Assembly: GCA_018902385.1 (NCBI GenBank)
Contig: JABSSW010000026.1
Span: forward strand, 124,001-188,000
Reading direction: 5' to 3'
DNA from: Physcia stellaris
Taxonomy: Eukaryota > Ascomycota > Lecanoromycetes > Caliciales > Physciaceae
Length of the DNA stretch: 64,000 bases
Shown here: piece by piece, positions 1-9,713 of the stretch
Layout of the letters: each line of letters begins with the position of its first letter
Position numbering within the stretch: the first letter of the stretch is position 1
Program-made: the position numbers and the translations under genes
Notes under the pieces: generated by a model
Told to the model about the DNA's origin: nothing
Databases searched by the model: none
The model's input: only the letters and a program-made list of their open reading frames with translations

Positions 1-580
1 AAAAGAATTATACTTCTAGCGTCTTTGGACAAGGCTGTTTATCGGCGAGACTTTCGCTTTATGGCACCCCACCTCATGAAGTCAATGACAACATTTAAGT
101 CGTCGATTACATCGATGGTTTATTTCTGCCACTGGCAGCCTATGGACCTTCCAGACAGGTGGTGGCTGATCCAGACCAAAATTTGTATTACAGAAAACCG
201 CACTGGCGGTGAAAACAAGATCCGTCGCAGAAAGGCAAAGAAAGATTCTTGCTGGAATAGCCTACTTTGTCGAACCAAGTATACTGAACTTAAAATCTCA
301 TGTACCGATTCTTCTTCGCTCTTTACGGTGCACAAATCTGACCCATCTTGAGTCTAGCTCGTCACTGATTGCCCAGTCATGAGACCCAATGACTGGATCC
401 CCAGCAGTCAGCTAACGTAGCAGTCAGAGGAACCTACTCGCTGCAATTCCTGCCATCGACTACCTATATATGATCACAGTCCTAAAATCCCACGCAGCCC
501 CACTCATCCACCCCTAACTCCTCCGATGTCTCTTTGTCCGCTACACTAAACAACTACACCTCTTAACCAACAAAGTCACT
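1..580. other. intergenic or gene-edge DNA, nothing recognised
   Basis: Only short open frames on both strands, without domain resemblance or convincing splice structure. The left edge may cut through a neighbouring gene. Confidence 0.4.
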
Positions 581-1175
581 GTGCACCTCCAATCTCCCCT
601 CCTATCCCCAACAGTAACCACACAAACACACCCCCAGCCCCCCATGAATATGCCCCCACTCCCGCTTCCGCAACAAAACCTCTTCCCAACGAACTCCCTC
701 AACCCCCTCCCTCCAAAACCCCGCTCCCCACCCCCTCACCCCTCAAGCCCACAACCACCCGTCCCCACCTCACCTCCTTCCCCCCTCCAAACGCGCCGGC
801 ATCTACGACCTCCCCCCGCCCCGCTTGGGCCGCTCTCTCTTCCGCGCTCGTTTTGGGGACAGAGGAGTTGGAAGCTTTGGTGGCTTCGTTGCTAAATGTC
901 GTTGGTGGGGGTAGAGATGTGCTGTTGGGGTTGCTGGGGAATGCGGATAAGGGGCTGAAATTGTTGGGGGGTTTTGTGGTGTTGATGGGGGAGGGGAGGG
1001 TTGCGGGGGGTTGGTGGGGAGGTGTGAGGAGAGGGGCAGGAGGAGGGATAGGTTTGGATGGAGGAATGCATGATGGTGGATTGAGTGGGGATGGGATATT
1101 TTGTGGGAGAGGGAATGGACTTTTGCGGAGGTGATCAAGGGATTGAGGAGAGGGCTTGGATGGACGGCTGCTCAT
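581..1175. other. low-complexity pyrimidine-to-purine switch region
   Basis: The plus strand is strongly C-rich up to about 835 and abruptly G-rich from about 840 to 1180. Proline-rich frames are therefore open on both strands: plus 581-895, and minus 699-1175 beginning MSSRPSKPSP. Both are low complexity and neither resembles a known domain. A small minus-strand proline-rich protein is possible, but composition alone explains the open frames. Confidence 0.35.
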
Positions 1176-1750
1176 GTCGAAGTAGAGCGGTTACTAGTCG
1201 TTGGATATAGATTATTGGCCATGGGGTTGGGTGTATATGTTGGGAGTTTGTGTACTGTAAGACAAAAGTAAAGTTGACAAGTAGCACTGTTGACAAGGCA
1301 AGAAGAATATAACAGAGGTACTATGGTGATATCTTCATGAGTCGTCGTCAGGTCTCTTTGTTTTTGGGCAACTTTGATGATAAAGTCTCTCCTTACCCCA
1401 GAAACTGGTGCCCATGCGCCTCTCCTGGGGTGAGTCTGTGTCTCTTAATTACTATCTTGACACGTCAAGAACAAAGATTAGACTAGACACAGAAGTCTGA
1501 ATCCCCAATCGGAAATATCCAAGGATTATGTATTTGATGTGAAAAGTGATATGACTTCAATAATGTTCTAATAATGTGATTCACAGAGGTAAATCCAGTT
1601 TCACTTCTCATCTCATCACAACTCAGTGATGCCCACATCTTTTACTTCATTATCTTTTGCCTCAATTCTTCAAGCCCCTCGAAGCATTCCCTTTCCGCTC
1701 AATCATTCCGATAGAGAGCTGTAGCCATCAAGTACCAAAAAAAATTCAAT
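1176..1750. other. intergenic, upstream of the 1751 gene
   Basis: Ordinary mixed-composition DNA with no supported gene. It should hold the promoter of the plus-strand gene at 1751; no specific site was recognised. Confidence 0.4.
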
Positions 1751-3120
1751 ATGGAGTCCCTTCGAACCCCTCAAACCAACGACTTGCACTCCACAATGGA
1801 CACGATCAACTGCCTCACCACTCTATTATCAAATCTTACCGTCACAGAAGCAAGCACCCTACAACCCCAAATGATCCACCAAATCGGCGTCCTCCTCCAC
1901 GATCTCAATTCCTCCAAAGCCACCATCTCGACCTCCACCCAAATAACCCACCTAATCGCCATCCTCGACCTCCGCGCCCAATTCTCGCGCCTCACATGGC
2001 CCTCCGAAGCCCTCACCCCCTCCTTCCAAGCCACAATAACGCGCATCTACGGCTCCACGTCCCCTTACCTCACCGCCATCATGACCACATTCTCCGACAT
2101 CGAAAGCGATCTGATAGCAGCCATCATCGCGCTCCTCACACAACCAGCACCAGAGCAGCCATTAGCAGCGCTCCAGCACTACGCCGCCCTACTCTCGCTG
2201 CTTCCTCACCTCACAGAGCAAGGCTCCTCCCTGTCTTCTGCTCTACTATCATCAAGCACCCTAGCCGACCATCGCAAATCCATCCTCGCCCAAATCACGC
2301 GTATCCTCTCAAGCCCCGCAGTCTTCGATTATCTCACCGAGGACCCGCTCAGTGTCCTGGTTGAGGTGACTAATATCCGGCAAATTATACGTGAAAACTG
2401 CTGGGGCGAAGAGAATGGTGGTGCCAACCTGGATGATCTGGTTGGCCGGCAGGCGATGGCGGTGGGGTATGATTTCCTTGCGCGGGAGGAGATGAATGCA
2501 TGTGGGCAAGGACTGAGCGATGAAGAGCGGAGAGCGAAGGTTGACGAGCGGATGTTGGAGATGATTCCGCCGCTTTGGGGGATGGTGAGCGCGAGGGGTG
2601 ATGCGGGCGCGGAGGCAATGACGCAGGAAGCTGGTGAGGCTTCGCCTGCTCGGTCCGATACTGAAGGGGCTCCGATTCCACTTAGGCCGTCTGCCACTGA
2701 TTCAGATCCAGTTGTGGTTCATCAGCAGCCCGTAACTCCCGTCAAGCAAGAGAAAGAAAAGGAGAAAGAGCGGATGCAAGAACCAAAGCAAGAGTCATCC
2801 CCCTCAACAACTCCACGGCCCTCGAATCCTCTTCTTCTTCAAATTCCGCCCAACCCAATCCCCTGGCATCCCTATTCGCCGAACGCGCCACTCGCCTCGA
2901 AGCCCAGCACCAAAAGCGCAGACTCGAAGAGCGCGAAGCATCCCGCGCCAAAGCGAAAGCCCGGGAAGAAGCGATCGCGGCTGATCCGACGAAGGCGGAA
3001 CAGCGGAAGTATGCGGAGGAGATGAAGAGTCAGCTACGGGAGGAGAAGGAGGCGAAGGAAAGGGTTCTGCGGAGGATTGAGGGGGATAAGATTGCAAGAA
3101 GGGAGAGGGCGTGGAGGTGA
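1751..3120 (+). CDS. hypothetical protein with UBX-type coiled-coil C-terminus, reading frame broken
   Basis: The ATG at 1751 opens a helical, Leu/Ala-rich N-terminal half (about 290 aa) of no recognised family, then a charged Ser/Pro/Lys linker. From about 2830 the coding signal moves to another frame and encodes a charged helix: LASLFAERATRLEAQ, then QRKYAEE, then ERVLRRIEGDKIARRER, ending at TGA 3118-3120. That pattern is typical of the coiled coil before a UBX (p97/Cdc48-binding) domain, but no UBX domain follows. The switch could be a small indel near 2810-2830. An alternative is an intron 2634-2728, which joins the frames (424 aa) but discards a plausible linker. A further frame continues in an acidic tail to 3211. 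The 5' half is C-rich and the 3' half G-rich. Family assignment is inferred from the coil only. Confidence 0.5.
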
Positions 3121-3638
3121 GGTTGACGCGGGAGTATCTGGGGCTAGATGGGGAGAGTTTGGGGAGTAGCTTCGATGGGTCAGAGGAAGAGGGGGAGATG
3201 GAGGTGAGGTAAGGGATATGGACGAGTGGGACTTTGTAGACTGTGAGTGCGGGTATGGAATAAGCTAGAGCTCGTGTTTTTGAATCTCGAGTTCGTAAAT
3301 GGCTGGATCTCTTCTGGTGAAGCATATTTTTCTGCTAGGAACAAATCTTATTTCACACTCCTAGAATTGATAGCTTCATCAACGAGGAAGGGGGTAGATC
3401 GCTAGACATTTGCAACTGGAGAAGAAGCCCAAAGATAAGAAGGGAGCGAGACTTACAGCCCTTACTCCTACCTAGAGCGTGAAGTCACTTTTCGAGCCTT
3501 GACGCCGTCCAGATTACCCCCTAGATACGCATACCTCCTTAGCTCAATGTTCATGGAAATCGATTGTCCCGTCAAGCCATGTAGATCGTACTTCGCTCTA
3601 AATTACTGTCCCCAAGATGATCGCCATGAGATGACATA
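3121..3638. other. intergenic between convergent genes
   Basis: Apart from the possible acidic tail to 3211 discussed for the upstream gene, nothing was recognised. It should contain the 3' ends of the plus gene and of the minus gene that stops at 3639. Confidence 0.4.
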
Positions 3639-4798
3639 TCACCTCTTCTTCTGCTTACCCGATGGTGATTTGTCCGAATCTTTCTTTTGTGGAATCTTGG
3701 TGTTAGAATTGCTCTCGAGAGTGATGGTCTTCTCAGAAGTCCTGTTCTTTGAGGCCTTGGCGTGGGTTTTAGTAGACTCCTCCTTATTGGTGCTTGTGTT
3801 GCCTGAAGGAGTCTTGGTGAAGAGTCCCTTTCCGGCGTCCCTATCGACTTCTTCGAGAGCCTTTTTCTCGCTCAACGTTCTCTTGACACGACCATCCTTA
3901 GGAAAGTCCTATGGAGAAATCAGTCAGCTATTGTATGTTCCATTTACTTCATCGTAATGCGTGACGTTTCGTGTGACTCGCATTGTTGAACTCATCTATC
4001 CAGTCTTTGTACTCTGCCGTCTCCTCAGCTGTGGAGATAATCATGGAATCGCCGTTGGCCAGAAGCATGTCATAAAGATATGGTGGCTTCCCGTCCTGCT
4101 TGTACCTCCTGGCGACCGCCACCGGATCGGAAAGCGGTTGAGACTTTTCGACGGTGACTTCCTTCCGGGCTTCATGCTCTTTGTGAGCTTCTTGGTGTGT
4201 CTGTTTACTAACGTTAGCCCAGGCTTCACACTCATCGTTGGGGTACTCACATGCCAGACTCTGGCGGTCCTCATACTGTTGTGATTAAATCCCGATGCGT
4301 TCCGCCTACGCCCCAGAACATCCCTCATTGATGCGAAGCCAATTTTATCCATGATCATCACGTCACCCTCCAACATGTTTTGGCGATTGACGAATTGAAA
4401 TTTCCATCTTCCCTCGTACGTGTTATCGTCACGCTCCACGTTCCGAAAACCAGTATCGCGATATGGATTGTCATGGGCTTTTCGAGCAACATCGATGGTC
4501 CTTCTGGCAAATTGATTGAGGAGACCTTCTGTTGTCTGAGTGAGCAAGACGTAGATTTTTTTGGCCTTCTTTGTTCGGCCCTTCGTCGGAGTACATAATG
4601 TAGAATGTATCTTCCATGTTCAAAGCCCAGTGACGGATACAGCGCTCTCAATCTAGTCTGGAACATCAAGACTTTTATAATTCTTTCCATGCCAATCTGG
4701 CAAATCGAATGATTAGATTGATGAGATTGGAATGATCTCCAGGACCACATAGCTTCTTCCCTGTGATCAGTGGAGTAAACATGGCTCATGACTGGCAA
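3639..4798 (-). CDS. uncharacterised multi-exon gene
   Basis: No family recognised. A well-supported intron lies at 4201-4250 (minus GTGAGT, GCTAAC branch, AACAG). It joins a frame reading FARRTIDVARKAHDNPYRD and RNVERDDNTYEGRWKFQF to one reading HQEAHKEHEARKEV and YKQDGKPPYLYDMLLANGD. The last exon, 3639-3908, follows a GCTGAC branch and CCATAG acceptor and is a Lys/Ser/Thr-rich tail ending GKQKKR; its donor is unclear. The first exon may start at an ATG near 4789 (MSHVYSTDHREEAM), but its junction to the next frame is unresolved. The basic charged tail would suit a nuclear protein (inference). The protein might continue from the decayed exons at 5191-6081. Confidence 0.45.
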
Positions 4799-5190
4799 AG
4801 TTTGTTCCGAATAATGATAATTTTAGCATTGATTTGAAGACACCAGAAGCTGTCATGAGAGGCTGGAAGAATAGACCAACATCGTCTGCGGATTGCGCCT
4901 TGTGTTCTCACAGGTGTCACACACAAGCTTGACGCCAAGTCATAGTCACTCCATGATTGTCATCCTGGCAGCAGTAAATAGCACTAAATTCTTCGGCTGA
5001 AATCATACTTGCATAGTCTAGGATAGAGGATGTTGGAAGATGTGAAATGATGAAGCATGCTCCCGTCATAATATGCTAGGAATGATTTATTTTCATTCTT
5101 GTATAGCTATGTTAGATCCATGAACGGCAAGAGGCTAGACGCTTGGTATTAGGAGAACAAGCGTAGAGATGCGAACAGAGATATACTTAC

Positions 5191-6081
5191 TACAATCATC
5201 TCCTTGCAAAGCGTGAAGCCTCCCCTCGAGCCTTGAGGCTTCTAATACGTACAGCTCGGAAGCTCTTGCAAATCGAATTCTGACCGCCTGAATAAGATCT
5301 GAAACAAACTTTACATTAGTCCCATGGGCGCCGTAATCAATAGCGAAGACATTCGTCTATGTGTCCGTATTGTCAGTTATTAGATGAAATCCTGGAATTT
5401 GCTTACTTGTGATAGAGACAGTCCAACTCCCACTAGGAAATGAATTGCGACTTTTTCAGAGCTTTGCCTCTACTTCGTACCACTAATGTACCCATTAGCG
5501 TCCCGGAAACCTAACAGGATTAATGTCGAACCTTCAGGGAGTCCCAACAAGGAGGTGGGAGGATTCCATGGTAGATAGCAGCCCTTCTACGCGGGCTTTG
5601 TAGTACCATCTTGGTGTATATGGATTGAGCCCACGCGCGAGCCGTTCTCCCTGAGCAGGCGGACTGAAATAACGAGTTCCTCATCACTGGGGTCCGAGTG
5701 GGATTTATGGGGTTTGGATCCCCTGAAGGCCACAGTCAATACTGGGAATAACCTGCTTTGGCTACAGGTAAGTTATACTTGATCTGCGCTTTCGTAACGA
5801 TTGGGTTCTAGTCATAGGTGCCTGTTAGATAATTTCTGCAATGAGGGCATGACCGACAAGATGGATCGTACAGCTTCCTCAACAGCTATAAGCGCGTTAA
5901 CCACATTATTCTGCCAATCTGGAGGTAGTTGTTCGGGCTTGACCTTGCCGACGTAGGACATAAAGCGTTTGATTAATTTGCTCATGGTTAGACGAATGAT
6001 GAGACGATTCGTTAGGCTGACGGATTCCCTAAGAATAGGTCGGCTTTTGGCAGAGACCTGAAAGAGCCTTTTGGAACCCAA
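5191..6081 (-). pseudogene. decayed gene of unknown function
   Basis: Several coding-like pieces lie on the minus strand. One exon (5812-6081) reads KVKPEQLPPDWQNNVVNALI. One frame from about 5770 to 5420 reads VISVRLLRENGSRVGSIHIH, then LPWNPPTSLLGLPEGSTLIL, then EKVAIHFLVGVGLSLSQ. A clean intron (GTAAGC, ATAACTGAC branch, ACATAG) leads to an exon reading TNVFAIDYGAHGTNVKFVSD and EASRLEGRLHALQGDD, followed by a GTAAGT donor at 5190. Two in-frame TAG codons interrupt the middle section at positions where glutamine (CAG) would fit. Splice sites are preserved but the frame is not, so I read this as a host pseudogene, although an unrecognised exon structure remains possible. Similar weak coding signal continues to about 4800. 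Confidence 0.4.
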
Positions 6082-6337
6082 AGTGGGCTGCAGAGTAAAC
6101 GCACTGGTAAAGGAAGCGCCATCATGAGGATTACAAGATCCCTGCGACTTGGCGTTTGGATGGCTCCAATTATTATTATTAATACCTTAGTCAGCGAATT
6201 ACTACTGTACCGAGGTACTCGGCCGCGCTGCTCTCAATCTTAACGCGATGTTATCAATTTAGCAAACAATCAATGCCTGTATTCCTTCAATCATCATTTG
6301 TGTATAAGCCGCCTATTGAACCTCTCATGCCCTTACT

Positions 6338-7748
6338 ATGGCAAGTATGAGTCGTTGGCTGAGATATCTGTTTACGCGTTCCGCTTCGCCCCCGCGAGAA
6401 TTTCCGAACAGTGGCTTTAAGGTCATTCACGATAATGGGAAGCTGGAGGAGGAGAATTGGGCTTGGTACAAAAAGGGCCTTTTCTATCCCGTTCGTATTG
6501 GTGAAGTCTTTCAATCGCGGTACCAAGTACTGGGCAAACTTGGATATGGTTCTCGTTCGACCGCATGGCTTTGTCGCGATCTAAGGTGGGTGCAGCAACC
6601 TAATCACACTCGCACACCACTAAGAGCTCACAATAGGGGGCACAAATACGTCGCTTTGAAAGTATGCGAGCAGGATTCTGAAACGATTCGCCGCGAGCTT
6701 GCAGCCTACCGTCATCTTGACACATTGACGACGAGCAACATAGGAGGGTTACTAGTTCGAGAGCTTCTTGACTCTTTCAAAGCTACGGGGCCCGCTGGTG
6801 AATATCAGTGTCTGGTTCATGAGCCTCTTGGAATGAGCATGGAAACGCTGAGGCAATTGTGCCCTGAAGGGAAGCTCCGCGAGAATCTTCTCAAAGCTTT
6901 CCTGATCCATTTGTTGCAAGCTCTTGATTTCTTGCACACAGATGCCGAAATGATTCACGCAGGTATTAGTTATTTTGCTTCCATCCCGCTGTGCCCTACT
7001 AGAGTCGTGCTAAGCATTTCTACCAGATTTGCAAACGATGAACGTACATCTCAGAATCGAAGAAGACTCAATCCTCAAGGAATTTGAAGCGGCTGAGCTA
7101 AGCACCCCAAGTCCTCGCAAAGTGGATGGAGACCATGTAATTTATGAGTCTCGGGGACTTAAGCGACCCGAGAGGTTCGGCCGCCCCATACTTTGCGACT
7201 TTGGCGAGGCCCGCTTTGGAAAGAAGACGTACACCGGTGATATTCAGCCGTATGTCTACCGAGCACCGGAGATCTTACTTGACATCCCGTGGACCTACAG
7301 TGTTGATATATGGAACGTTGGAGTCATGGTAAGTGTACCCAATGCAGACGTTGCCTGCTTCGTGCAACGTTTTTTACTCGTCCTAATCCATCTCTACTAA
7401 TAGACCTGGGATATCTTGGAGGATAAGCAGCTGTTCAATGCTCGGGATCGCAATCGCGCAAACTCAAGTCTGCACCACATGGCTGAAATGGTTGCCGTGC
7501 TCGGTTTGCCTCCGCTGGATTATCTGCAGCGTACTGAAACATCGTGGAAATATTTTGATGATAGTGGCAACTGGAGAGGCTCGGTCGAGATACCCCAAAT
7601 CTCCTTAGAGAGCGCCGAAGAACAACTTTGCGGTGATAACAAATCTTTGTTCCTTGATTTTATGAGGAAGATGCTGCAGTGGATACCTGAGGAGAGACAA
7701 ACAGCAAAAGAACTGCTTAAACACTCATGGTTAAGCAACAGAAATTGA
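6338..7748 (+). CDS. SRPK-like serine/threonine protein kinase
   Basis: Three exons (6338-6962, 7027-7328, 7404-7748) give 423 aa; introns of 64 and 75 nt have clean GT-AG ends. The domain runs from the glycine loop LGKLGYGSRSTAWLCRDL through VALK (ATP lysine), the catalytic-loop region AEMIHADLQTMN, DFGEAR, and YVYRAPEILLDIPW with SVDIWNVG, to a C-lobe ending KMLQWIPEERQTAKELLKHS. The long N-lobe, the W after the glycine loop and the DLQ loop place it with the SRPK-like kinases expanded in filamentous fungi; canonical SRPKs phosphorylate SR proteins. The usual catalytic-loop lysine is glutamine, which is common in this fungal subgroup, while the catalytic Asp, the Asn and DFG are kept. It probably still binds ATP (inference). 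No transmembrane segment or signal peptide is seen. Confidence 0.9.
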
Positions 7749-8809
7749 GATTGACCATGTTGTGTACCTATTCCTCATCCTAGATTGCATCGTCTACCTT
7801 ACTGATTCCTAGAGCAGGATGAATAAAGCTTTTTCCTCTACAATGTTGTCAAGTCGTCGTAGACCCTTGTCGCTAAGTGCCGAATCATGACAGAAGGTAA
7901 AAGGACTTAAAGAGTTATCTCACGACGAATTCAATTCGACATCGAGAACTAACACGAGCGTGATCACCGCCACACGCTCATAAATATATTAAGAAGCCAC
8001 GGTGAGCCCCAAAATGTCTATCATGCCAGCAGCTAAATGATAGCCGGAAAGACGAAAATTGTCACCTAGCGTGCATATGGGGTAGTTTATTGATCATATC
8101 GCCACTGATGCTGTGTTCTCAACAGTTGCTGTGGACAATTGCTACATCTATGAGATCTACAGTCCGCTCTACACTCGATGCGATGGAATGTGCGTTCATA
8201 TGCAAGATCGAAGCTCAATAGACGCAAGCGGGTAAGATTTTCTGGTCTGGCTACGGGATCGCTTGTCGGGAAAGGTACAACATGCCCACTTTCAGTCCGT
8301 GGTCGAGGACCCAACTCGTCGCGTGTTAATCCACGCACTGGCAATCGATGATACTCGTCTTCGCGTTATCTCGGTTAACCCCTGAAAACGAGTACCACGG
8401 CCAATGCATGGGATACGCTCGACCGTCTCTCATCGCTGAAGCGCTTGCGCATATCTATTACTCGGAGACGTGGCTCAGATTTCCAGACTGTGTCTCTTCA
8501 TCTTTCAAGTCTCAGCCTGGTGAGCTCTGACAGAATCGGAAAGGTTGGGCATGTTGGAGAGGAAGAATCTCAGCAGTAGGGAGCAGCATTGAAGAGCAGC
8601 AACGATCCCCTGAGAACGACGGAGAGGCTCTTTGGGCTTTGACAGTGTCTCATAAAAATCAGGATTCTTGTGTCGCATGTCGCGGTGAAGTCTTAGTCAT
8701 AAAGTTTGATTAAAGGACTTTACTTGGATTTCAAGATCACCACCGACTGCGGTGCTCCCCCCATCTTCAACGGATCATATCAAGTTCACCATTCAAAATC
8801 TAACACGTC
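7749..8809. other. intergenic, nothing recognised
   Basis: Short frames on both strands without domain resemblance. The right part should carry the promoter of the secreted protein at 8810. Confidence 0.4.
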
Positions 8810-9713
8810 ATGGGGTTCTTCGAGTCTTCTGCTGCTTCTGCATTTGTAATTTCTCTAACCCTTTTTCACATTGGGCATGGGTATTCGGAGCGAGTCGAAT
8901 ACACACAGGCGGTACTTTTCGATTTAGGAACGTGCAATACTAGTGCACGCGATCTGGATGGCAACGTTGTCAATCAAAGACTGAACGTTCAAAGTGCCTT
9001 TAAGGATGCGAATACCATCGCTCATGCAGGTATACTGGCCGCTGCAAGACCTAATGAGCCACCTTTCAACTATTACTTCCACCCTACCAGTAACGAGACC
9101 GTCGTGCATAACCTTCAAACGGTGATCGCGTTGACTGGGGACCCTGAAAGCTTTAGCTCTGGACGCTGGCAGGGAAGAGTCGTGATGAACTGCAATGACC
9201 GACGATGGTGCAAATTAGACAATCAATGGGGCTATCCTCAAGTTTGGTCTCACAATCATGACAGCATCTGGGAGTAAGCTGTCTCGGATGACTATATTAT
9301 ATATACAGACTTTCACTGACCTTAGATGATCTCATAGAATAACTATCTGCGATTTCGGGCTCAACGTACCTAAGCGAAATCCCGCGCCCTGTACAGACAG
9401 CGTCGGCTTACCTAGTCTTGGATGGGTAGCCCTCAAGTATTTGATTCAGATGTGGGATATCCGAGCTAAGACTGGCATGGTTGGTAACTACGCTTTTGGC
9501 CCGGCGGACTGTCACGCGTTGGTCAGTAGGAACAATAGAGGAATGGCTATCACCAATGCTGAGAATTACGCCTACATGTCGAGTTCAGCGTACGATCTTG
9601 GATTCAATGGCGACGGTAGTCCATGCCCAGAGAGGTGGAATCCAGATTCGCAGACTATCTTACCACCTTGGGTGGCATCAGGAGTCACCGATAGACACAC
9701 CGGACTGGATTGA
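8810..9713 (+). CDS. secreted zincin-like (M35-related) protein lacking HExxH
   Basis: Two exons (8810-9273, 9338-9713) give 279 aa; the 64-nt intron has GTAAGC and CATAG ends and phase is kept. A hydrophobic N-terminus (MGFFESSAASAFVISLTLFH, about 26 aa) looks like a signal peptide. Cys pairs (NCNDRRWC, CDFGLN, ADCHALV, PCPERW) suit an extracellular protein. The tail, with GPADCHALVSRNNRG followed by TNAENYAYMSSSAYD, matches the end of fungal deuterolysin/Lys-specific metalloendopeptidase-like proteins, where an Asn-Ala-Glu-x-Tyr-Ala segment follows the catalytic site. Where HExxH should stand the sequence reads LGWVALKYLIQMWDI, with no zinc-binding histidines. It may be a non-catalytic secreted member. 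Family assignment is by pattern only. Confidence 0.65.

Noticed and set aside
581-1175. Proline-rich proteins on both strands
   Set aside because: Open frames on opposite strands follow directly from C-rich/G-rich composition; no start context, introns or domains support either.
5766-5811. Plus-strand intron-like sequence (CAG-GTAAGT...TTCTAG)
   Set aside because: No coding sequence joins across it on the plus strand; the coding signal here is on the minus strand.
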